A stretch of 64,000 nucleotides of DNA from Candidatus Amarolinea dominans (GTDB taxonomy: Bacteria > Chloroflexota > Anaerolineae > SSC4 > Amarolineaceae): positions 124,001 through 188,000 of the forward strand of contig JADJYJ010000001.1 in assembly GCA_016719785.1 (NCBI GenBank). The letters run 5' to 3'. The position numbers were made by a program, and so were the translations under genes. The notes beneath the pieces are model-generated. The model was not told where the DNA came from and did not search any database. It saw nothing but the letters and a program-made list of their open reading frames with translations. Shown piece after piece: positions 24,279-33,100 of this stretch (within the stretch, counting starts at the first letter, position 1; the number at the start of each line of letters is the position of its first letter).

Positions 24279-24725
24279 TTATCCAGAAACAAATCCCCAC
24301 AAAAATACTCGATCACCGTTAAGATCGTAGGCGCAACGATAATAGGTCAGTTCCAAACGCGGCACATAGGTGGGTGGTTCACATCCATACTCATAACGCC
24401 CTAGCTTGGCTTTGACATCATCACGCGTGGATACCCCGCGTTCGAATGTCGAAAGAATAATCGGAAAGAAATCAGGAGCATACACGGGCCGATCTTGTGT
24501 GCATAAACGGTTGTCCTTAATCTCGAAGTTCATGCAGATATCCTGGATCGTTTCCGAGTCCAGGGGCGTGGTGTATTTCGACAAGTCTGGTTTTCGCAAC
24601 CTGGCGATCGAAATCGGTAGGGTGCATCCGCATGAGATCGCCAGCAACAATGCCAGGTTGACGATGAATAAACGTCTGCTCATGCCGTTCACTGTGGTTT
24701 CGCCAGCAGCCATCTGCTTGTTCAT
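24279..24725 (-). CDS. Small lipoprotein, candidate immunity partner of the orphan Rhs tip (148 aa)
   Basis: A lipoprotein signal is visible (MSRRLFIVNLALLLAISCGC), with the lipid-anchored Cys in the SCGC region. The mature part ends with VSTRDDVKAKLGRYEYG followed by a strand-rich tail, a pattern seen in SmpA/BamE-like small lipoproteins. The ATG at 24725 overlaps the Rhs-tip stop (ATGA), as toxin-immunity pairs often do. An internal Met (MSRRLF) is the more natural signal-peptide start. Function as immunity is inferred from position only. Confidence 0.65.
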   Translation of the reverse strand: MNKQMAAGETTVNGMSRRLFIVNLALLLAISCGCTLPISIARLRKPDLSKYTTPLDSETIQDICMNFEIKDNRLCTQDRPVYAPDFFPIILSTFERGVSTRDDVKAKLGRYEYGCEPPTYVPRLELTYYRCAYDLNGDRVFLWGFVSG

Positions 24726-25876
24726 GGCGAACCTCGCAATTTTCCGTAGTTCGCTTCCATCTGCTGAAGCCTGCCGCGGCTGCCAGGGCCCAGTGGGCCG
24801 AGATCTCGTCTGAGCGTGTCACCCAATTCCACAGGGGATGTAATCAGGCCATAGGTGATCTGGTAACCGATCAATACCCCAGCCTCAGAAAGAACCCAGT
24901 CCTGCCAGCTGGTACCCCATCCGCTGTCCCAGTTGAGCTTGCTTTGCACTTGCTCGTGTATGAGATTGCCCCACTGAGATAGGGTGAAGTTCAGTTCGAA
25001 ACTGATGGTATCTCCAGGTGTCGTCGTTTGGGCGATGTACCCCCAGATATGATACGGTTGGTTGTGCCTATCACGAAAGTTCGAATGGAAGCCAGTATCA
25101 TGAAAGTAGACTGTGTTGCTTGGGCAATCGTGCGGTTCTCGACCGACGCCGGCACAGCCGCCGCCTCCCAATCCGAGCATGGTTGAGAGAGCTGGCGCTA
25201 TCAGGCCGAAGGTTCCGTAAGCGGGCGATCCCGTGAATATCTTGCCCATTTCAGGCATGAAACGGTCCCAAGTTCGATAGAGGCCAGCCGCCACGTCAGA
25301 AATCACAGCCATTGCTTCGAGATCGTTGATCCCGCCCAAGTCAGCGACAATGCTCTTGGCAACACTGCGAACACCAGGCGCGCCAGGGCTGATCATATAG
25401 CGATGTTTGGTGGGATGCCAGGTGACTGCACAATCTGTGTCCACGCAGTGTGCGTGTCCTGTTGGGTCAACATAGGCGGTCGGTTGATTCCCGACGTAGC
25501 TGTATCTGTTGAGATTTTGCGGATTTTGGGGATTAGGCACGATCGTATCCGCGCTGATGAATCGCCCCAGCGCCGGGTCGTAGTATCTGGCGTTGTAGAA
25601 ATACAACCCGCCCGCCACCTCGTCCAGCACCTGCCCGGTGAAACGGCGCTTCGTCGGCGTCGCGCCGAAGGGCGTCCCGCGAGTCTCGCCCCACGGCTTG
25701 TACCACAACTCCGCCTCGCGCACACCGTTGGCGCCATTGGCCGTCACCGTCGTGCTGCCCAGGTGATCGCGCAACAGCCAGTACAACACCCCAGCCACGC
25801 GCTGACTATTGAAAAGGTGGGACATAAGATCAAACAATTCCTGGTTCGCGTCCGATGTCCTATATGCCCATTCCAA
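24722..25876 (-). CDS. Orphan Rhs C-terminal tip with variable toxin-like domain (384 aa)
   Basis: Begins within the Rhs core: VLYWLLRDHLGSTTVTANG, FTGQ, YFYNARYYDPALGRFISAD, then NLNRYSYVGNQPTAYVDPTG, the normal end of an Rhs shell. After that (about residue 145 on) the sequence differs fully from the large Rhs protein at 30-36 kb. This tail is His/Asp-rich, with VYFHDTGFHSN and DRHNQPYHIWGYIA, and I do not recognise its family. It lacks its own signal peptide and most of the shell, so it looks like a displaced tip kept as a cassette for recombination with the full Rhs gene. Confidence 0.8.
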   Translation of the reverse strand: MEWAYRTSDANQELFDLMSHLFNSQRVAGVLYWLLRDHLGSTTVTANGANGVREAELWYKPWGETRGTPFGATPTKRRFTGQVLDEVAGGLYFYNARYYDPALGRFISADTIVPNPQNPQNLNRYSYVGNQPTAYVDPTGHAHCVDTDCAVTWHPTKHRYMISPGAPGVRSVAKSIVADLGGINDLEAMAVISDVAAGLYRTWDRFMPEMGKIFTGSPAYGTFGLIAPALSTMLGLGGGGCAGVGREPHDCPSNTVYFHDTGFHSNFRDRHNQPYHIWGYIAQTTTPGDTISFELNFTLSQWGNLIHEQVQSKLNWDSGWGTSWQDWVLSEAGVLIGYQITYGLITSPVELGDTLRRDLGPLGPGSRGRLQQMEANYGKLRGSP

Positions 25877-25884
25877 CTACTCAA

Positions 25885-27144
25885 TCAGTAGTTGTTCATA
25901 ATCGCTGACACGAACGTATTGTTGAATGCAGGTTGATGAGCCACAGTGATCTGAAACGTTTGGTTGGAATACACTTCAGCGGCGCCCGCAAAGCTACTGG
26001 TCATATCTTGAAGTGCATGTTGTGCGCTCAGTACCCAGGTGGAGCCGCTGGGCAAGGCTAAATACGTGCGCGAGTCTACCACGCGGCCATTTTCCACAAA
26101 GATAACGCTGACCTGGGCCGAAACGCCGCTGATATTCTGAATGGAGAGAGTTGTATTCCAGTTGCTCGTCTGAAAATAGAACACTTGACTGATCACGGTT
26201 GAAGCGTAGTCGTAATAGAGGGTTACATTGTTGATGTAATCCCAGCGGAGATACCCTCTCTCGAAAAACTGGCAGTCGCCGTAGGTGCCAGGGCAATTGT
26301 TGCTACCTCGATTACCAATGGGCGAACCTGGCAACCCGTTCAGCTCATACCATTTGCTCTCCATCACGCCGGTAAGTTGATAGGGACCCTGGGTATTGTG
26401 GTTTTGATCACGGTAGCCCATCGGAATGGGGTCGCCGCTGCGCCACCACGGCTCGGTATGCCCAGATGGTTGGTTCCAGGGGTCAGTGTACCAAGGTCCC
26501 CGCCAGCCGTAAGGATCGAATACGATGCCATCCTCGCCACTGTATCGGGCTTCGAAGTGTAGATGGGCCGCCCCTGTACCCGTGTTGCTGCTGAGCGCAA
26601 TCTGTTGCCCACGGATTACTTGAGTATTGTGGGCAATTCGGGAGTTGCGGTCAACGTGACCGTGCTTGGTAAAGTAGTCGTTCCCATGGTCAATCACAAC
26701 AGCGAACCCCAGAATATCGCGCTGCAAGGCAGTCCCCGGTGCTGCGGCGGCGATTGCAGTGTTCAAGGGAAAGCCATAATCAATGGCCGGATGCATATCA
26801 TAATAGACACGTCGTCCGCCAGCCGCACCACAGTTGGCTGCGTCTTGAAGAACCGTGTAATATCCGCAAACCTGTACGGTCCCTGACCAGAAACAATCAA
26901 AGCAGTTATTGGAACGCAACCCTCGTTCAGTGGTATAAGCCGCTATCTCGTCGTCGATGGTGTTATAGAGCACATCAGGATGAGTATGGTCAAAGTAAGA
27001 CGTGATAGCAAAACGTCGCGCGCTTGGAAATGAAAAGCGAGGTTCACCTCCCTGAGATTGGGCCAGCCGTAGCGGTTGCACAGAGCAAATGACCACAGCA
27101 GCGGCCAACAAGCAGAAAACTGCGAGGCGTGTCCTGTGTTTCAT
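25885..27144 (-). CDS. Secreted M23-type (LytM) metallopeptidase domain protein (419 aa)
   Basis: Likely a cell-wall peptidase or a degenerate M23 domain that binds peptidoglycan. A signal peptide is visible (LAVFCLLAAAVVICSV). The M23 zinc motif is present as MHPAIDYG (H-x3-D) and HLHFEARY (H-x-H), with KHGHVD between. The C-terminal part (about residues 250-419) is strand-rich with Trp and Tyr and looks like a carbohydrate- or surface-binding module. It lies between the orphan Rhs tip (8 bases away) and the TolB-like gene, all on the same strand. Confidence 0.8.
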   Translation of the reverse strand: MKHRTRLAVFCLLAAAVVICSVQPLRLAQSQGGEPRFSFPSARRFAITSYFDHTHPDVLYNTIDDEIAAYTTERGLRSNNCFDCFWSGTVQVCGYYTVLQDAANCGAAGGRRVYYDMHPAIDYGFPLNTAIAAAAPGTALQRDILGFAVVIDHGNDYFTKHGHVDRNSRIAHNTQVIRGQQIALSSNTGTGAAHLHFEARYSGEDGIVFDPYGWRGPWYTDPWNQPSGHTEPWWRSGDPIPMGYRDQNHNTQGPYQLTGVMESKWYELNGLPGSPIGNRGSNNCPGTYGDCQFFERGYLRWDYINNVTLYYDYASTVISQVFYFQTSNWNTTLSIQNISGVSAQVSVIFVENGRVVDSRTYLALPSGSTWVLSAQHALQDMTSSFAGAAEVYSNQTFQITVAHQPAFNNTFVSAIMNNY

Positions 27145-27157
27145 TTTCGGAGACCTC

Positions 27158-28480
27158 CTACGGTATCACGCTCAAGGCGCGAGGCATTATTGGACTGTCG
27201 ACTGCCAATTGCTGTAAGCTGCGATCGTCGACGTTAATCAGCCAGCCGTTTAGTTGGTTACCCATATTCGACATGAACGCCACCGCTGACCCATCTGGCG
27301 TCCAAACGGGTGACCAAGCCCCTTGACCATTGAGGTTGGTTAGCTGTCGCCATTCTTGCGTGTCCGCATCCACAACCCACAAGTTGCTGACCAACTTGTT
27401 TAGATTAAAGTCAGCTGATTCGTCATCCATATTCTCCCGTCGAACAACAAGGATCCGATGACCCTGGGGAGCCCAGGTCGGAAAGCTGTCAAACACTTCG
27501 TCTGGGCTGAGTTGCCACTGCTTGCCCGTCTGCACGTCAAGCACCCAAAGCGGTCCGTAGTTGTTGAATTGACCAACGATCTGATCCCAGATGTAAGCAA
27601 TGAATTGTCCATCAGGGGACCAAGTGACAAGATCCGGCGTGGTGCCGGGTCTGGGTGAAGGAGCTAGTCCCTCGCGGAGCAAGTTGCCAGCTGTGTCGAT
27701 GATCTTCAGTCTGTCACCCTGAATGATCGTGTAGGCAACGGCCTTCCCGTCTGGCGACACGGCGGCGTCGGTCACGGTTTCACCTTCGGGCGTGATCCTG
27801 CGGGCCTCGCCTGTGTCACTGTTCAGTATCTCCAAATGGTCGCCCATCAATAGCCATTGATTGGAATCTGGAAACCAGCCGCGGAACCAACCACCTCTCG
27901 CCTCTCCCACGGCTCTGCCCCCACTCACAGGAGCGATGATTACCAGTGACATGCCTTCAGTGTTGCACAGATGCAAAGCGACCTTCTGCCCATCAGGAGA
28001 TGGGCGCATATCGCACAACTCGCCTGACCCTGTGTAGTCTTTGGAAATGAATACCGGCCTGAAGGTATTACCTCTAGCCGTGCTCATCTGTGGTCCAACG
28101 ATGACGGTAGGCACGATAGGGGTTGGGCGCGGTGCTGGGGTGAAAATCTCGATAGGCTCGGCTGGCGGCGTCAAGTAGTCAGGACAAGGCGTCAGACTGA
28201 TTGGATAGGGTGGCGTGGGATACCTGGCGCAGATCGCGGCGTCGGTTGGGTTAGGTGTCGGTGCAACTGCGGAAGGCAGCGGCGACTGGGGTTGCATCGG
28301 TAGTAGAGGAGGGCGTCTCGACGAGTCGCCGACAGGTCCGCAGGCGACTGCGAGCACGCCCAATACTATAACGCTGAATACCGCCAGCAGATGAACCAAC
28401 GATGACAGGCGCGGCGCGAGCCGGCCGCGAGCAGAATGTCGAGAAGAGAGGGGAGAGAGAGTAGAACACCGGCGTAACAT
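27158..28480 (-). CDS. Lipoprotein with TolB/WD40-like propeller (440 aa)
   Basis: The start at 28480 is chosen because AAAGGAG lies about ten bases upstream, and because the same start and signal sequence recur in front of the giant Rhs gene. The N-terminus (MLRRCSTLSPLSSRHSARG) leads to a lipoprotein signal ending VLAVACGP. Blade motifs typical of TolB/PD40 repeats follow: SPDGQKVALHL-like, AVSPDGKAVAYT, TWSPDGQFIAYIW, TWAPQGHRILVV, VWTPDGSAVAFMS. It is probably a surface-anchored binding protein. It is head of a run with the M23 gene and the orphan Rhs tip. Confidence 0.8.
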   Translation of the reverse strand: MLRRCSTLSPLSSRHSARGRLAPRLSSLVHLLAVFSVIVLGVLAVACGPVGDSSRRPPLLPMQPQSPLPSAVAPTPNPTDAAICARYPTPPYPISLTPCPDYLTPPAEPIEIFTPAPRPTPIVPTVIVGPQMSTARGNTFRPVFISKDYTGSGELCDMRPSPDGQKVALHLCNTEGMSLVIIAPVSGGRAVGEARGGWFRGWFPDSNQWLLMGDHLEILNSDTGEARRITPEGETVTDAAVSPDGKAVAYTIIQGDRLKIIDTAGNLLREGLAPSPRPGTTPDLVTWSPDGQFIAYIWDQIVGQFNNYGPLWVLDVQTGKQWQLSPDEVFDSFPTWAPQGHRILVVRRENMDDESADFNLNKLVSNLWVVDADTQEWRQLTNLNGQGAWSPVWTPDGSAVAFMSNMGNQLNGWLINVDDRSLQQLAVDSPIMPRALSVIP

Positions 28481-28683
28481 AACAACAGACTCCTTTCGTG
28501 CAGCAATCGAAACGGATGGGGTCAGGGACATTTTCCTGACTGCTGAAGGAGGTCGCGGGCGGGAGAGAGAACTCACGCCAGGGACTTCCGGCGGCGGGAG
28601 ACGACTCGGAAGGCGGGGGACAGACTTGTGGCTGGTCACAGCATACGCGCGCGGCGCTCTGTCAAGAGGCAAAATTTGGGCGC
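28378..28683 (-). promoter_or_regulatory. Duplicated promoter-leader-signal segment (copy 2)
   Basis: Near-identical to 36385-36738, which heads the giant Rhs gene. It covers the promoter, a roughly 150-base leader with hairpins, the ribosome site and the first codons. On the minus strand TTGACA (28665-28660) is only 14 bases from TATGCT (28645-28640), against 17 bases in the other copy, so this promoter may be weak. Confidence 0.75.
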
Positions 28684-28710
28684 AGCAATTCCGAATTGGG
28701 CGGACGATTG

Positions 28711-28796
28711 ACCACAAGGAACGCATAGAACACAAAGCAACGGCAGAAGATTCGCAGATTGGCGGCGTCTTTGCGCTCTTTGTGTTCTATGTGGCA
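28711..28796. repeat. Long inverted repeat (CATAGAACACAAAG arms)
   Basis: CATAGAACACAAAG (28724-28737) and CTTTGTGTTCTATG (28778-28791) are perfect 14-bp complements, in a non-coding gap of the Rhs island. Confidence 0.7.
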
Positions 28797-28817
28797 AAAA
28801 TCCGCCCAGCTTTCTCT

Positions 28818-29052
28818 GCCACGAATTTCACCAATTTTCACGAATCGAGCTTCTGTCTTCGTGTCAATTCGTGCAATTCGTGGCGAAAGTCGGGCCGGCT
28901 TTCTCTGCCACGAATTTCACTAATTTGCACGGATTTTAGGACCCTTTCGTGTCAATTCGTGGCAAAGATCCGCCCAGCTTTCTCTGCCACGAATTTCACT
29001 AATTTGCACGAATCGAGCTTCTGCCTTCGTGTCAATTCGTGTAATTCGTGGC
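28818..29052. repeat. Tandem array of three CACGAATT-type palindromes
   Basis: Copies lie at 28818-28884, 28907-28963 (shortened) and 28986-29052, separated by a shared spacer containing CCCAGCTTTCTCT. Each copy is a self-complementary palindrome related to 24013-24078. The repeat period is about 79-89 bp. The stretch 28684-29060 holds no gene. Confidence 0.8.
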
Positions 29053-29059
29053 AAAAATC

Positions 29060-29360
29060 CGCCCGTCGTGCTGCTGCCCATCACCGCCTTGACCCGGTTG
29101 CCGTCCGCGTCATAGGTGTAGCTGGCCAGCACCGTGCTTCCCTGCTTCACCTGCTGCAGCCGGTTCTCCGCATCGTAGACCAGGCTGTAGGTCACGCCGC
29201 CCACCGTGCGCCCGGTCATGTTGCCGTTGCAGTTGTAGCTGTAGACGTTGCTGCTGCCAGCCTGCTGCACCGCATGCGGCTTCGTCGCAGGCGTTCCCGT
29301 CCGGCAATTCCCCGGCGACGACGCACCGTACACAGTGCTCCCCACACTCGCTTTGCTCAC
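29060..29360 (-). pseudogene. Rhs/YD-repeat remnant
   Basis: On the minus strand it reads SNVYSYNCNGNMTGRTVGG, then VYDAENRLQQVKQGS, YTYDADGNRVKAVMGS, and runs straight into the CACGAATT palindrome array. It corresponds to the core segment of the intact Rhs protein around 31.3-31.5 kb and has no start or tip of its own. Confidence 0.75.
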
Positions 29361-29473
29361 CGTGCAATTCTCCCTGCGTGAATTGCAGACTTAGTTCAAC
29401 CGCCAGACTGGCCCAGGCTTCATTGGCACAGGGAGTTGCAGGCAATTCAAACTTCTCGGGTCTGACAGTTTTG

Positions 29474-30145
29474 TTACTGGATCTTGGGCTCTGTTTTGAT
29501 CGAGTCCCAATATCCTGGCCACGGCTTGTAGCTGTTCACAATCCGGATATAGGTTTCCTGTGGGTACAGCCCGAATTGCCGTTGAAGCAGATCATCCGCC
29601 GAGCCTGGTTGCCTGAACATCAAGGAATTGATAGGAAAATCATCTGTGATCGCCGGCGGTTGTTCGGTATTTGTGGGATAGAACTTCGCTCCACCAGCGA
29701 TAACGCCTTGATCTAGAAACAGCAGATTGAAGTCAAGCTCCATCATCCCCTCGCCAGTCAATCCATAGGTGGCAGCATAATATTCAGGTTCTCCAAGGCA
29801 AACGATCAGATCTCCAGCTGAGAGCCATTCAGCTGTTACATCTATGTTTGTGATCATGCTTTCCTCGAAACCTGCACTGTACCACAGGCTATTCTGGCGC
29901 CATCGCACGACATATGCGTGCAACTGCGGCAGTTGCGTAATTGGCGTCAGTGTGACGCCTTCAGAGGGTAGATGATAAGTTTCTTCCACCCACATCTTGA
30001 ACTTTTCCGGTGTCATTACCGTAGAAATCTTGATACGCAAGGCAGACATCTCGTCGCAGTCGGGTTGTGCTGTACCGATGCCGACGCAACCCGCCAGGAT
30101 CACGCTCAATAGGAGAATCGCTACAAATTTACTCATAGCGTTCAC
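29474..30145 (-). CDS. Small lipoprotein, candidate immunity protein for the Rhs metallopeptidase toxin (223 aa)
   Basis: A lipoprotein signal is clear (KFVAILLLSVILAGCVG, Cys after LAG). The mature part includes AGDLIVCLGEPEYYAATYG and strand-rich FNLLFLDQGVIAGG, reminiscent of the LG-x-P region of SmpA/BamE-like lipoproteins. Its ATG overlaps the Rhs stop (ATGA, 30145-30142), giving coupled translation. Position, size and outer-surface location fit an immunity protein protecting against an extracellular or envelope-acting toxin. That function is inferred. Confidence 0.7.
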   Translation of the reverse strand: MNAMSKFVAILLLSVILAGCVGIGTAQPDCDEMSALRIKISTVMTPEKFKMWVEETYHLPSEGVTLTPITQLPQLHAYVVRWRQNSLWYSAGFEESMITNIDVTAEWLSAGDLIVCLGEPEYYAATYGLTGEGMMELDFNLLFLDQGVIAGGAKFYPTNTEQPPAITDDFPINSLMFRQPGSADDLLQRQFGLYPQETYIRIVNSYKPWPGYWDSIKTEPKIQ

Positions 30146-33100
30146 CTCCCACCCAATAGGGCTGTGAGGCGATCCATCTGTAGCGTTAAATCTTGTAGGA
30201 GATCGATGTTGGATAGTAACTGGATGTTGGGGCTACTCCAAATGCCAGTACTCGCATTTTTATCCGAGAACACCCAAACCGTTACCGCCTCAGCCCACAC
30301 ATCCCACCTTGCCGGATAGAAATGGGACTGCGCGGCATAATTCGTCAGGGGTTTCTCATTCCAGACATCTGAAAAACGCCCATACATGGAATTTCCGTAA
30401 GGCCCGATTCCAGTCTGGATGTGGCTATGCCAGTCAATGATGTGTGCGAGTTCATGCACGACAGTATGCATCAGCCAGGTTGCATCATTCACGGCATTGG
30501 ATATGCGCACAGTATCGGTGCCTGGTGGCAACGCACAGGGATGGCCGAAACATGATCCCGACCTGATCTGAGCGCCCCCACCGAGCAATCTTCGTAACTG
30601 CGCCAAACCCCCGCTGAGCCTGTTGCCGAACCGAACGATCCCGGTGGCCATGGGGATCAACTGAGAGGCGAAATCCCATACGCCAGCGATGCTGATGCCC
30701 GCTTCGCCCACGGTTTCACGCAGAATCTGTTCATCCTCGAATTCGGGATTGCCAGGGTTGCCAAACCAATTTCCGCCGGTGTGGCCATGCGCTTTGTACC
30801 AGCGGTCTTTCCAACGCCATTCCTCTTGCCAACAGGTCATGTCGCCGGCCGCACAGGCCGCATAGCCTGATGGATCAACGAAAACGGTGGGTCGGTTGCC
30901 GACATAGCTGTAACGGTTCAGATTCTGCGGATTTCCTGCATTGGGGATCAGCGTATCCGCCTGAGTGAACCGCCCCAGCGCCGGGTCGTAGTATCTCGCG
31001 TTGTAGAAATACAACCCAATGCTCGCATCCTCGCGTTGACCCGTGAACCGGTAGGTCGTCGGCGTCGTCTGGTAGGGCGTCCCTCGATTCTCACCCCACG
31101 GCTTGTACCACAACTCCGCCGTGCGCTCACCGCTGGCGCCATTGGCCGTCACCGTCGTGCTGCCCAGGTGATCGCGCAACAGCCAGTACAACACCCCCGC
31201 CACGCGCACGGCCACCCGCTGACCGTTGAAATAGTAGTATTTCGTGTGCGTCGTTGCGCCGCCAACCACCTTCTTCTCGTACAGATTGCCGATAGCGGTG
31301 ACCGTCTCCCCGTTCATCACGCTCTTCACCCGGTTGCCGTCCGCATCGTACACGAAGCTCGCCGTCGCCGCCCCACTGATGCTGACCAGGCGATTCTCGT
31401 CATCATACGTCAGCGTGTAGGTGTTCCCCCCGATCGTGCGCCGCCGCATGTTGCCGTTCTGATCGTAACAGTAACTGCTGCCGTTGCTTGTGCTCACCAC
31501 CGCATGCCTCTTCACCAACGCCCCCTCCGGGCAGGTGCTTGCCTGCGCCACCCCGTAGCCGTACGTCCCCTGCCCCGTCTTGCTGATCAGGTTCCCCGCG
31601 TTGTTGTAGCTGTAGTTCTCATCGTACACCCAGCTCCCGGTCCCATCGTCGTAGCCCGCGCAAATCGCATCACCCGTGAAGCCGCTCAGCAGCCGATCCA
31701 ACCCGTCGTAGCTGAAGCACTGCCGCTGACCGTTGTTGCGCGCATCCACGATCCAGCGCACATTGCCGGCCGTATCGTAGCCATACGTCAAGTCCTGCAA
31801 ACTGCTGTCATTCGCCGACGTTCCTGCCTTCACCTTCTGCAAGCGCCCCAGTCCGCCGCTCGCTGTCCAGGGATGGTAGGTGAACGCCATCTGCACCACC
31901 GGATTGTTGTTGGTGCTCTGCTTGCCCAGCTTCAACTGCGTCAGCCTCCCGGCCTCATCATACACCGCATTCCCACTGCGCACATAATCCACACTGCTGT
32001 ACATCCGCCCCGGCAGCCCCTGCGCTGTGTACGCCACGTTGACCGTCTCCGCACTCTGGGTCGGGTAAACTACCCGCAGCACCCGGTCCGCCGAATCATA
32101 GGTGTAACCGACGGTGTACGCATCCCCATCAATCGTGTGCGTTTCCGCCGTCACCCGCCCGCGCTTGTCGTATGTCCAACTCGCGCTGTTGTTGACCTCG
32201 CCGCCTACATACGCCCTCATCCCGGTGCGCCGACCCTTGCCGAACTGCGTGGCCCCATCGGACGCATCATAGCTGTAATCGGCCAACACCATCCCGCTGC
32301 TGCTGCCGCTCTGCCATTTCTGCGTCAGCCGGTTCAGCCCATCGTAGCCAAACCCTATCGTGACATTCCGCGCATCGGTCTGCGTCAGCAGGTTCCCGGC
32401 CATGTCGTACGTGTAGCTCCACGCGCCCATGTCCGGATCGTTCATGCTCATCTTGCGCCCCAACAGATCATACGTGATCGTGGTCACCGCCCCATCCGGC
32501 CCGGTCATCTGCACCAGCCGATCGGCGATGTCGTAAGCATAGGTCGTCACGCCGTTCGCATTCGCATTCCAGGCTGGCGTCGGACACGTGGCCGTGCCGC
32601 TGCCCACCTGCCCCAGGTACTCCTTGACGCTCAGCAGCCGCCCCCACGCATCGGTCTCCGCAAGCGCCTGCAAGTACCTGTAGGTGATATCGTTGCCCTG
32701 GATCGTGCTCTGCTCACGAATCACCGCGGTCTGCCGATTCTGGTAGAACGTACAGGTCTTGCTGCCATCCGGCTGCGTCACTTGGTTGATGCGCCCCAAC
32801 CGATCGGACGTTGACTGCGTCGCGGCCAGCCCACTCCAGTTCACCGCCCGGTACGTCACTCCGCTCACCGTACTCGTGTACGGCGCCGAGGCCGCAGCCA
32901 GGCTGCCCAGCCCATCGTAACGCTGGCTCACCAGGCTCCACTGGCTGCTGCTGTACTCCTTTTGCACCTGCCGCACACGCCCCAACCCATCGTAGAACGT
33001 GCGCTCCTCCAGGTAGGTCGCACTCGCACTGGCGTCGCCGTTGCCGTCATCGCGCAGCAAATGCCGCTGCACATACAACCCCTGGTCAGTCGTGTAGACG

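Noticed and set aside
28481..28735. N-terminal extension of the TolB-like gene
   Set aside because: The extra codons run through the duplicated promoter-leader; the start at 28480 has a ribosome site and signal peptide.
28818..29052. CRISPR-like spacing of three similar repeats
   Set aside because: Repeats are 57-67 bp self-complementary palindromes with nearly identical, not unique, spacers, and no cas genes are near.
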